From: Rhodospirillaceae bacterium
GTDB lineage: Bacteria; Pseudomonadota; Alphaproteobacteria; Rhodospirillales; Magnetospirillaceae
Reading direction: 5' to 3'
Assembly (NCBI GenBank): GCA_030151865.1
Contig: JASLCK010000064.1
Location: 1 to 13,521 of the forward strand
DNA length: 13,521 nt
Positions 8,222 to 13,521 of this stretch are shown piece by piece (the stretch's first letter is position 1; every line of letters begins with the position of its first letter). The position numbers were made by a program, and so were the translations under genes. Below the pieces are notes generated by a model. The model searched no databases. It saw only the letters and a list, made by a program, of their open reading frames with translations, and was not told where the DNA came from.

Positions 8222-8880
8222 AGGCCCATTTCCCAGAAATCGGCCTCCAACCGGGTGGCGTGGCGGAAAATCCCGGTCAGGGACGCCATCCGCCCTGCCC
8301 CGCCGCGCGACGCGATCAGGCGGTCCAGTTGCTCCACCTCGGCATTGGCCAAAGCCTGATATTCCGCCCCGGCATAGGTCTCGATCCACGAGCGATAGGG
8401 ATTGCCATCTTGCATTGCGCCGTGGCGTTCCATCAGCAGGCGGGCGATCTCGGCATAGCCGATGATGCAAGGCGCCAAGGCCACATGCAAATCCAACAGA
8501 TCGCCCGACATCCCCACATCCAGCACATAGCGGGTATAAGCCGTGGTGGCGCGAGCTTCGGCCAGGGATTGCATTTCCGCCGGAGAAATGCCCCAGTCCT
8601 GGCAGTATTTCACATGCAGGCCCATCTCATCGAGGATACCCGCCATCCCCGCCGCCGCCTGACGCATATCGGCCAAAGTGTCGCTCTTATAGACCGCCAG
8701 GGCGTAAGCGCGGGTGAACTGGATCAGGAACAGATAGTCCTGGCCCAGATAATGGCGGAAACATTCCTGCGGCAATGTGCCGTCGCCCAGGCGGCGCACA
8801 AAGGAATGATCGACATAGGCCGACCATTCCTTGGCGCAAGCCGCCTTTAAGCGGGCGAATAATCCCTGACCGGCCGTCAT
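8206..8880 (-). CDS. tenA: TenA family thiaminase II / aminopyrimidine aminohydrolase
   Basis: This 224-residue all-helical cytosolic enzyme is in the usual TenA size range. Visible active-site positions include Asp48 (GQDYLF), Tyr115 (TAYTRY), the nucleophile Cys138 in ALAPCIIGYAEI, and Glu212 in TRLEADFW, corresponding to B. subtilis Asp44, Tyr112, Cys135 and Glu205. Having the Cys places it in the TenA_C class, which hydrolyses aminopyrimidine products of thiamin breakdown to recover HMP for thiamin synthesis, and can also cleave thiamin. The ATG at 8880 has an AAGGTG site 4 nt upstream that overlaps the iscX stop, with only 9 bp between the genes. It is therefore probably translated together with the isc operon, an unexpected partner. 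No other thiamin gene and no TPP riboswitch is visible nearby. Confidence 0.93.
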   Translation of the reverse strand: MTAGQGLFARLKAACAKEWSAYVDHSFVRRLGDGTLPQECFRHYLGQDYLFLIQFTRAYALAVYKSDTLADMRQAAAGMAGILDEMGLHVKYCQDWGISPAEMQSLAEARATTAYTRYVLDVGMSGDLLDLHVALAPCIIGYAEIARLLMERHGAMQDGNPYRSWIETYAGAEYQALANAEVEQLDRLIASRGGAGRMASLTGIFRHATRLEADFWEMGLTLAD

Positions 8881-8884
8881 GGCG

Positions 8885-8890
8885 CACCTT
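8885..8890 (-). promoter_or_regulatory. tenA ribosome binding site overlapping the iscX stop
   Basis: Minus-strand AAGGTG lies 4 nt before the tenA ATG, and its first bases form part of the iscX TAA (8892-8890). Ribosomes ending iscX would sit on this site, which supports coupled translation. Confidence 0.7.
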
Positions 8891-9084
8891 TAATCCCGTT
8901 CGTCGATCCAGGCCATCTGAATGGCCTCCAGAACAGGTTCGTTCGATGCGTCCGGATTATCGTCGAAGCCCGGCAGGCCGACGACCCAACGGTGCAGATC
9001 GGTGAACCTGATGTTCACATTATCCACATCCGGATAGGCTTCTTCCAGGGCGATGGCGATATCGCGCACATCAGTCCAACGCAT
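8890..9084 (-). CDS. iscX: Fe-S assembly protein IscX
   Basis: A small acidic 64-residue protein matching IscX/YfhJ (66 residues in E. coli) along its whole length: WTDVRDIAIALEEAYPD at the start, NIRFTDLHRWV in the middle and ASNEPVLEAIQMAWIDE at the end. IscX binds IscS and iron and tunes the desulfurase rate, competing with frataxin. The ATG at 9084 has a good GGGAG site 7 nt upstream (9092-9096). It lies 63 bp after fdx and closes the canonical isc operon, with tenA following 9 bp later. Confidence 0.95.
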   Translation of the reverse strand: MRWTDVRDIAIALEEAYPDVDNVNIRFTDLHRWVVGLPGFDDNPDASNEPVLEAIQMAWIDERD

Positions 9085-9147
9085 GACGGTTCTCCCTTTT
9101 CAACAAAGCAGAGCAGAGCCGCGCCGCAACCGATCAGGGGCTTTAAA

Positions 9148-9477
9148 TCACTTGCCGATGTTGCGGGTCGCCGCGGGCAAGGTGACTTCCAGGCCGTCCA
9201 GGTTACCGTCCATGATGATCTGGCAGCCCAAGCGCGAGGTCTGGGTCAGGCCGAAGGCCAGATCCAGCATGTCTTCCTCGTCCTCGGCGGCGGGCTTCAG
9301 GCGGTCGTACCAATCGGGCGAGACGATGACATGGCAGGTCGAGCAGGCCAGAGACCCTTCGCAAGCGCCTTCCAGGGCCAGCTTATTGCGATGGGCGATT
9401 TCCAGAACCGACAGGCCTTCCGGCGCGTCCACTTCGTGGCGGGTGCCATCGGGATCGATAAAGGTCATCTTGGGCAT
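9148..9477 (-). CDS. fdx: ISC-type [2Fe-2S] ferredoxin
   Basis: A 109-residue adrenodoxin-like ferredoxin that donates electrons for cluster assembly on IscU. Cluster ligands are Cys39, Cys45, Cys48 (CEGSLACSTC) and Cys85 (LGCQII), the C-x5-C-x2-C...C spacing of the Fdx family. The open frame extends upstream to 9702 inside hscA, but the protein starts at the ATG at 9477 (MPKMTF), preceded by a GA-rich Shine-Dalgarno at 9485-9495 and matching the family length (111 in E. coli). An alternative ATG three codons later (9468) cannot be excluded. It lies 43 bp after the hscA stop. Confidence 0.96.
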   Translation of the reverse strand: MPKMTFIDPDGTRHEVDAPEGLSVLEIAHRNKLALEGACEGSLACSTCHVIVSPDWYDRLKPAAEDEEDMLDLAFGLTQTSRLGCQIIMDGNLDGLEVTLPAATRNIGK

Positions 9478-9484
9478 TGCGGAA

Positions 9485-9495
9485 CTCTCTCTCTT
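9485..9495 (-). promoter_or_regulatory. fdx ribosome binding site
   Basis: Minus-strand AAGAGAGAGAG ends 7 nt before the ATG at 9477. It supports this start over the longer frame that reaches 9702 inside hscA. Confidence 0.6.
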
Positions 9496-9520
9496 CAAAC
9501 TCGTTACAGACAGGCGCGCA

Positions 9521-11410
9521 TCAGTCGCCCAGGCTTTGGTCCAGCCGCTCGACGCTGACACCGGCCAGGGCATTGCGGATGCCCCGGTCCATGCGGCGTT
9601 CGGCAAAGGTCTTGGTCGCGGCTTCCAAAGCGGCGGCGGCGGCCTGCACGGCATCGCGGTCGCTGCCCTGGCAGGTTCCCTCCACCCGGACGATGGACGC
9701 ATGGATAACCTTCAGTTCGTCTTCCGACAAGAGGTCCTGATCAACCGACAGCGCAGATTTTACCGCCAACACCGATCGATTGGCCTCCACCTTGGCTTCC
9801 GCCAGCAGGCGCGCTTCCATGTCGTCCTGGGCATGAACCAAGGATTCCCGCAGCATCGTGGCCATTTCGTCTTCGGTCAGGCCATAGGACGGCTTGACCG
9901 AAACCGCCTGTTCGACCCCGGTGCCGGTTTCGGTGGCAGTAACGGTCAACAGACCGTCGGCATCGACCGCGAAGGTCACGCGGATACGCGCCGCCCCCGC
10001 CGTCATCGGCGGAATCCCGGTCAGCACGAAGCGGGCCAGCGACCGGCATTGTTCGACCATTTCGCGTTCGCCCTGCACCACATGGATCAGCATGGCCGCC
10101 TGACCATCCTGATAGGTGGTGAATTCCTGAGCCATGGCCACCGGAATCGGGGTATTGCGCGGGATCACCTTTTCGACGATGCCGCCCATGGTTTCGATAC
10201 CCAGCGACAAGGGCGTGACGTCCAACAGCAAGGTGTCGGAGCCAACCGTCAAGGCTTCGGCCTGCAAGGCCGCGCCCACCGCCACCACTTCGTCGGGATT
10301 GATGTCGGCCAAAGGCTCGCGACCGAACAGGGCGGCGACCTTTTGACGCACCAGCGGCACGCGGGTCGAACCGCCCACCAGCACCACGCCCTTGACCTCC
10401 TCGGTCTGCACGGCGGCATCTTCCAGCACACCCTGACAGATGCGGATGGTGCGTTCGATGAAAGGGGCAGCCAGGGCTTCGAAGGTTTCGCGGTCCAGAC
10501 GCAACAGGCTGGTGTTGCCGTTCAGCTCAAGCATCCATTCGCCCCAGGGGCTGGATGACAGGCATTCCTTGGCCATGCGGGCGGTCGCGAGAATCTGTTT
10601 GGCGTCGTTCGAGGTAAACTCGCCCTCGCCATACTGCTTGCGGTGTTCGGCCAGGAACCATTCGGCTACGGCGTGATCGAAGTCATCGCCGCCCAAAGCC
10701 GCATCGCCGCCGGTGGCGCGCACCTGGAAGACGCCCTTTTCCATGCGCAGCAGGGAAATATCAAAGGTGCCGCCGCCCAGGTCATAGACCGCATACAACC
10801 CTTCCGCCCCGTTATCCAGGCCATAGGCCAGGGCGGCGGCGGTGGGTTCGTTGACCAGCCGCAGCACGTCCAGACCGGCCAGACGGGCGGCATCCTTGGT
10901 GGCGGTGCGGGCGGCATCGTCGAAATAAGCAGGCACGGTGACCACCGCGCGGTCCACTTTCTTGCCCAGATTTTCCTCGGCACGGGCTTTGACGGCGCGC
11001 AGGATGTCGGCGGAAATCTCCACCGGGGTCAGAGTCCGCCCCGACACCTTCAGGCGCACCATACCGCCTTCCGCCGCCTGATCCAGCTCGAACGGCAAGG
11101 TGCCCGCCAGGGATTTGACGTCGGTCATGCCGCGCCCCATCAGGCGTTTGATGGAACTGATGACGGTTTCCGGATTGGCCAGCAATTCGCGCCGGGCCGA
11201 CTGACCGACCAGAACCGAGCCATCCTCGCCATAGGCCACGACCGAGGGGATCAACCCATGGCCGTCGGCATCGCGCAGCACGGTGGTCTTGCCATCCTCG
11301 GCGATCGCCACCACCGAATTGGTGGTGCCCAGATCGATACCGACCGCAGCCCCCTTGTCATCGGCATGGGGAAGCGGGGTTTCGCCGGGTTCATGAATTT
11401 GCAGCAGCAT
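9521..11410 (-). CDS. hscA: Fe-S cluster chaperone HscA (Hsp70 family)
   Basis: A 629-residue specialised Hsp70 (E. coli HscA: 616). The N-terminal ATPase domain has the phosphate-1 motif VGIDLGTTNSVV (23-34), VVTVPAYFDDAART, the phosphate-2 motif YDLGGGTFDIS and the adenosine motif VVLVGGSTRVPLV. The substrate-binding domain starts around DVTPLSLGIETMGG, followed by a helical lid. HscA recognises the LPPVK loop of IscU (present here, residues 99-103 of that protein) and, with HscB and ATP, drives cluster transfer to acceptor proteins. The ATG at 11410 is separated from the hscB TAA by a single base, and no strong Shine-Dalgarno is visible, so translation is probably coupled to hscB. The variable N-terminal extension before the ATPase domain is normal for HscA. 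Confidence 0.97.
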   Translation of the reverse strand: MLLQIHEPGETPLPHADDKGAAVGIDLGTTNSVVAIAEDGKTTVLRDADGHGLIPSVVAYGEDGSVLVGQSARRELLANPETVISSIKRLMGRGMTDVKSLAGTLPFELDQAAEGGMVRLKVSGRTLTPVEISADILRAVKARAEENLGKKVDRAVVTVPAYFDDAARTATKDAARLAGLDVLRLVNEPTAAALAYGLDNGAEGLYAVYDLGGGTFDISLLRMEKGVFQVRATGGDAALGGDDFDHAVAEWFLAEHRKQYGEGEFTSNDAKQILATARMAKECLSSSPWGEWMLELNGNTSLLRLDRETFEALAAPFIERTIRICQGVLEDAAVQTEEVKGVVLVGGSTRVPLVRQKVAALFGREPLADINPDEVVAVGAALQAEALTVGSDTLLLDVTPLSLGIETMGGIVEKVIPRNTPIPVAMAQEFTTYQDGQAAMLIHVVQGEREMVEQCRSLARFVLTGIPPMTAGAARIRVTFAVDADGLLTVTATETGTGVEQAVSVKPSYGLTEDEMATMLRESLVHAQDDMEARLLAEAKVEANRSVLAVKSALSVDQDLLSEDELKVIHASIVRVEGTCQGSDRDAVQAAAAALEAATKTFAERRMDRGIRNALAGVSVERLDQSLGD

Positions 11411-11411
11411 C

Positions 11412-12050
11412 TTAAAGGCTCGGCCTCGTCATGCGGATACGGCGCGCACGCGCCTCTTCCGCCAGCTTCGTCAGATATTTAAGCCGGGTGGTCGCGGCCC
11501 CGGCGGCGTCCAGATCATCGGCGGCAAAGTCCTGGGCGATATCGGCCTGACAGGCCGCAACCATTTCTTCGGCCTGACGGATCAGGGCGGCGACATCGTC
11601 GGGGGTTTCGGCCTCCTCCAACGCTTCGCGCATTTCCATGGCTTCCATCAACAGGGCCGGATCGGCCACCGTGGTCGCCTTGTCGATATCGACCGCATGC
11701 CCGGCCAGACGCAACAGATAGGCGGCGCGGCGCAAAGGGTCTTTCAGGGTTTCATAAGCTTCGTTCAGCGCCGTGGCCTGCTGCTGAGACAAGGCCCGTT
11801 CCTTCGAAGAACGGGTGGCGAAGCGGTCGGGATGCAAGCGGCGCTGAAAACCGAAATATTGGCGGTCCAGATCGCTCAGACTGACCGCGAACGACCGGCG
11901 CAGCCCCAGACGGGTGAAATGATCGGTATTGCCGGGCGACTGCACCGCACCACAGGTGGAACAGAACAGCGCGCGCGGGTCCAGCGGCCCCTTGCACGAC
12001 CAGCAGGGAACAAGGGTCAGGGTGGGAGCAATCGTGTCAACCTGGGTCAT
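11412..12050 (-). CDS. hscB: Fe-S cluster co-chaperone HscB with N-terminal tetracysteine module
   Basis: A 212-residue J-type co-chaperone that delivers IscU to HscA and stimulates its ATPase. The J domain (about 41-112) has HPD at 73-75 in QRRLHPDRF and NEAYETLKDP. A C-terminal three-helix IscU-binding domain follows (about 125-212). Unlike E. coli HscB (171 residues), it carries about 40 extra N-terminal residues with C16-x2-C19...C30-x2-C33 (CWSC and FCSTC), a probable zinc site resembling that of human HSCB. The ATG at 12050 was chosen because it precedes the cysteine module. A TTG at 12110 would add an unsupported 20 residues, and the ribosome site is weak (AAGG 15 or so nt upstream, AGG very close). 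It lies 119 bp after iscA. Confidence 0.93.
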   Translation of the reverse strand: MTQVDTIAPTLTLVPCWSCKGPLDPRALFCSTCGAVQSPGNTDHFTRLGLRRSFAVSLSDLDRQYFGFQRRLHPDRFATRSSKERALSQQQATALNEAYETLKDPLRRAAYLLRLAGHAVDIDKATTVADPALLMEAMEMREALEEAETPDDVAALIRQAEEMVAACQADIAQDFAADDLDAAGAATTRLKYLTKLAEEARARRIRMTRPSL

Positions 12051-12110
12051 AACCTGCCCGACTACCTTACTATTCTTGGTCTGATCCCGGAATATGCGCC
12101 AACGCGGCAA

Positions 12111-12134
12111 GCCCCCCGGTTCCGGCCGGAGGGC
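12111..12134 (-). other. GC-rich hairpin in the iscA-hscB spacer
   Basis: Minus-strand RNA forms a 9-bp stem GCCCUCCGG/CCGGGGGGC with loop CCGGAA. Position 5 is a U-G wobble in this RNA but a C/A mismatch in the opposite strand, so the fold favours the isc transcript. No T-run follows, so it is not a typical terminator; an RNA-processing or stability element is possible. Confidence 0.5.
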
Positions 12135-12169
12135 TGCAAGACAGCACCCAGGGTCAGACGAAGCCCAAA

Positions 12170-12511
12170 TCAGACATGAAAGGACTCGCCGCAGCCGCAG
12201 CGGCCCTTTTCGTTGGGATTGCGAAAGACGAAGCCCGCCTGCATCTTTTCTTCCACGAAATCCATTTCGGTGCCCAGGATGAACATGGTGGCCTTGGGAT
12301 CGATCAGGACGGTGACGCCCTTTTCTTCCACCTTTTCATCCATCGGCCCGGCTTCGTCGGCGAATTCCAGGGTGTAGGTCAGCCCCGAGCATCCCTTGGT
12401 CCGCACCCCGATGCGAATCCCCGCCGACGGTTTGCCGCGGCTATCCAGCAGCGTTTTGACCCGTTCCGCCGCAGCGTCGGTAATCGTCAGGGGAGCCATG
12501 CGCTCAGCCAT
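12170..12511 (-). CDS. iscA: A-type Fe-S carrier IscA
   Basis: A 113-residue HesB/IscA-family protein. The three conserved ligands are Cys41 (KGCSGL), Cys105 and Cys107 (CGCGESF near the C-terminus), which hold an iron or a transient cluster between IscU and apo-proteins. TLEF and the TEMDFVEE region fit the family. The ATG at 12511 has AAGGTG 7 nt upstream; Met5 (12499) is a less likely start. Position between iscU and hscB favours IscA over ErpA or SufA, which look similar. The 79-bp gap from iscU contains a possible attenuator, so dosage may differ from iscSU. Confidence 0.95.
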   Translation of the reverse strand: MAERMAPLTITDAAAERVKTLLDSRGKPSAGIRIGVRTKGCSGLTYTLEFADEAGPMDEKVEEKGVTVLIDPKATMFILGTEMDFVEEKMQAGFVFRNPNEKGRCGCGESFHV

Positions 12512-12518
12512 GTCAGTT

Positions 12519-12524
12519 CACCTT
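12519..12524 (-). promoter_or_regulatory. iscA ribosome binding site
   Basis: Minus-strand AAGGTG, 7 nt before the ATG at 12511, supports that start over Met5. Confidence 0.6.
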
Positions 12525-12554
12525 CGTGAAGTAAAGAAGCAACCTTAGAAAAGC

Positions 12555-12586
12555 GTCCTGGGAGGAAACCGTCCCCAGGACTGGGG
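12555..12586 (-). terminator. Possible attenuator: alternative hairpins between iscU and iscA
   Basis: In minus-strand RNA, GTCCTGGG (12581-12574) pairs perfectly over 8 bp with CCCAGGAC (12562-12555) across an 11-nt loop. GCTTTTCT follows, giving a terminator-like shape. The same segment can instead pair upstream, CCCCA (12586-12582) with TGGGG (12577-12573) around GTCC. The two folds exclude each other. The upstream arm begins 5 nt after the iscU stop. The T-run is only four bases, so partial rather than full termination is expected. Confidence 0.55.
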
Positions 12587-12590
12587 CGGA

Positions 12591-12992
12591 TTACTCCGCC
12601 GCGCCCTCTTCCAGGCCGTGCTTCTTTTTATAATCGGCAACGGCGGCCTTGATAGCATCCTCGGCCAGAACCGAACAATGGATTTTGACCGGGGGCAGAG
12701 CCAGATGCTCGGCGATTTCCGAGTTCTTGATCTGCGCCGCTTCGTCCAGGGTCTTGCCCTTGACCCATTCGGTCACCAGCGAGCTTGACGCGATGGCCGA
12801 ACCGCAGCCGAAGGTCTTGAACTTGGCGTCTTCGATGATGCCTTCCGGGTTGACCTTGATTTGCAGCTTCATCACGTCGCCGCAGGCGGGCGCGCCCACC
12901 AGACCGGTGCCGATGTTATCCTCGTCCTTCTTGAACGACCCGACGTTACGCGGATGTTCGTAGTGCTCGATCACCTTATCGCTATAGGACAT
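12591..12992 (-). CDS. iscU: Fe-S cluster scaffold protein IscU
   Basis: A 133-residue scaffold on which IscS-derived sulfur and iron form [2Fe-2S] clusters. The ligands Cys37 (APACGD, with the stabilising Asp39), Cys63 (FGCGSA), His105 and Cys106 (KIHCSV) are all present, as is the HscA-recognition loop LPPVK (99-103). The frame is open up to 13070, but the ATG at 12992 (MSYSDKVIEHYEHPRN) is the family start and has an AGGAG site 8 nt upstream. Longer starts would overlap the 3' end of iscS. It lies 20 bp after iscS and is surely cotranscribed with it. Confidence 0.98.
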   Translation of the reverse strand: MSYSDKVIEHYEHPRNVGSFKKDEDNIGTGLVGAPACGDVMKLQIKVNPEGIIEDAKFKTFGCGSAIASSSLVTEWVKGKTLDEAAQIKNSEIAEHLALPPVKIHCSVLAEDAIKAAVADYKKKHGLEEGAAE

Positions 12993-13000
12993 TGTCTTCT

Positions 13001-13005
13001 CTCCT
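13001..13005 (-). promoter_or_regulatory. iscU ribosome binding site
   Basis: Minus-strand AGGAG with an 8-nt spacer to the ATG at 12992. It fixes the iscU start and rules out the extension into iscS. Confidence 0.75.
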
Positions 13006-13012
13006 GAATTCT

Positions 13013-13521
13013 TTAGTGCGCGGCCCACTGGATCGACTTGATGTCGATGCCTTCCTGGTGCATTTCCCAAAGCGGGCTCAGTTCGCGCAAGTGATTGACG
13101 GCCTCGGCGATATGCTCGACGGCATAATCCACGTCGGCTTCGGTGGTAAAGCGGCCCAGCCCCAGACGCAGGGACGAATGGGCCATTTCCGCATCGGCGC
13201 CCAGGGCGCGCAGCACATAGGACGGCTCCAGCGAAGCCGAGGTGCAGGCCGAACCCGACGACACCGCGATATCCTTGACGCCCATCATCAGACCTTCGCC
13301 TTCGACAAAGGCAAAGCTGATATTGAGGTTGCCCGGCAGACGGTGTTCCAGATCGCCGTTGACATAAACTTCCGGCAGACGGGCCTGCACGCCCTTCAAC
13401 AGACGGTCGCGCAGGGCCAGCAGGCGGGCCGATTCGGTGCCCATTTCTTCCCTAGCGATACGGCAGGCTTCGCCCAGACCAACCACCAGGGGGGTCGGCA
13501 GGGTGCCGGAACGCATGCCGC
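13013..13521 (-). CDS. iscS: Cysteine desulfurase IscS (3' part, 5' end outside window)
   Basis: About the last 170 of roughly 400 residues of the PLP-dependent desulfurase that turns cysteine into alanine and a protein persulfide. The frame is open to the window edge. The Met at 13516 is internal, lying in the conserved GMRSGTLPTP stretch. The catalytic Cys is codon 13246-13244 in SSGSACTSASLEPSYVL, the long mobile-loop form of IscS. The C-terminal tail (ELSPLWEMHQEGIDIKSIQW) is the part that docks IscU. The lysine holding PLP lies outside the window. It heads the visible isc operon; any iscR would be further right. It is also the likely sulfur source for MnmA. Confidence 0.96.
   Translation of the reverse strand, partial: GMRSGTLPTPLVVGLGEACRIAREEMGTESARLLALRDRLLKGVQARLPEVYVNGDLEHRLPGNLNISFAFVEGEGLMMGVKDIAVSSGSACTSASLEPSYVLRALGADAEMAHSSLRLGLGRFTTEADVDYAVEHIAEAVNHLRELSPLWEMHQEGIDIKSIQWAAH

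Noticed and set aside
9478..9702. N-terminal extension of fdx into hscA
   Set aside because: It overlaps the end of hscA by 182 nt, is Pro/Arg-rich and unlike ferredoxin, while the ATG at 9477 gives the family length and has a ribosome site.
9053..10558. A 501-codon plus-strand open frame antisense to fdx and hscA
   Set aside because: It is opposite clear iscX/fdx/hscA coding sequence, and its product is low-complexity with no recognisable domain.
10643..11482. A 279-codon plus-strand open frame antisense to hscA
   Set aside because: It mirrors the Hsp70 ATPase domain codons and has no ribosome site or family signature.
12051..12110. TTG start for hscB adding 20 residues
   Set aside because: There is no ribosome site and a non-ATG start; the ATG at 12050 already includes the whole cysteine module. 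A modest residual doubt remains because the ribosome site at 12050 is weak.
12993..13070. N-terminal extension of iscU into iscS
   Set aside because: The family start MSYSDK with AGGAG upstream is at 12992; the extra 26 residues are iscS sequence in another frame.
1..13521. CRISPR array, transposase, phage or toxin-antitoxin module
   Set aside because: No spaced repeats, terminal inverted repeats, integrase or small coupled toxin-like genes were seen; the sequence composition is uniform.

Overview
The window looks like a high-GC alphaproteobacterial chromosome segment, probably Rhodospirillales-like. The basis is codon use, an alphaproteobacterial-type tRNA-Met, and a compact iscS-iscU-iscA-hscB-hscA-fdx-iscX order. 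The genus cannot be fixed from the sequence alone. No mobile element, CRISPR array, integrase or compositional break was seen. The DNA is densely coding. The largest space between protein genes is about 240 nt (6087-6326), and it holds a terminator, a tRNA gene and that tRNA's promoter. All other gaps are 119 nt or less.

Left part, plus strand (1-6086): the 3' part of a thioester-containing bacterial alpha-2-macroglobulin gene, followed with a 4-bp ATGA overlap by pbpC (penicillin-binding protein 1C). This is the classic A2M-PBP1C pair. The macroglobulin is thought to trap proteases that reach the periplasm, and PBP1C to work on peptidoglycan, probably in repair.

Middle (6087-6326): a hairpin terminator that can serve both converging transcription units, then a minus-strand tRNA-Met(CAT) gene with encoded CCA and a near-consensus sigma70 promoter (TTGACA, 17-nt spacer, TAAAAA).

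Right part, minus strand (13521 down to 6327): transcription runs right to left through iscS (3' part only), iscU, iscA, hscB, hscA, fdx, iscX, tenA, a DUF599 membrane protein gene and mnmA. The first seven genes are the housekeeping ISC iron-sulfur assembly machinery: cysteine desulfurase, scaffold, A-type carrier, J-protein/Hsp70 pair, ferredoxin and the IscX adaptor. mnmA encodes the tRNA 2-thiouridylase, which in other bacteria receives its sulfur from IscS through relay proteins. So sulfur mobilisation, cluster assembly, tRNA thiolation and a thiamin-salvage enzyme (TenA) lie in one co-directional block. The iscR regulator and main promoter, if present, lie beyond the right edge.

Most of this is well-understood housekeeping content, and I see no convincing wholly new system. 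The points most worth checking are: (1) an attenuator-like pair of mutually exclusive hairpins between iscU and iscA; (2) an HscB with an N-terminal CxxC...CxxC module like the mitochondrial protein; (3) tenA tightly coupled to the end of the isc operon; (4) a 17-bp tandem duplication across the tenA stop codon.
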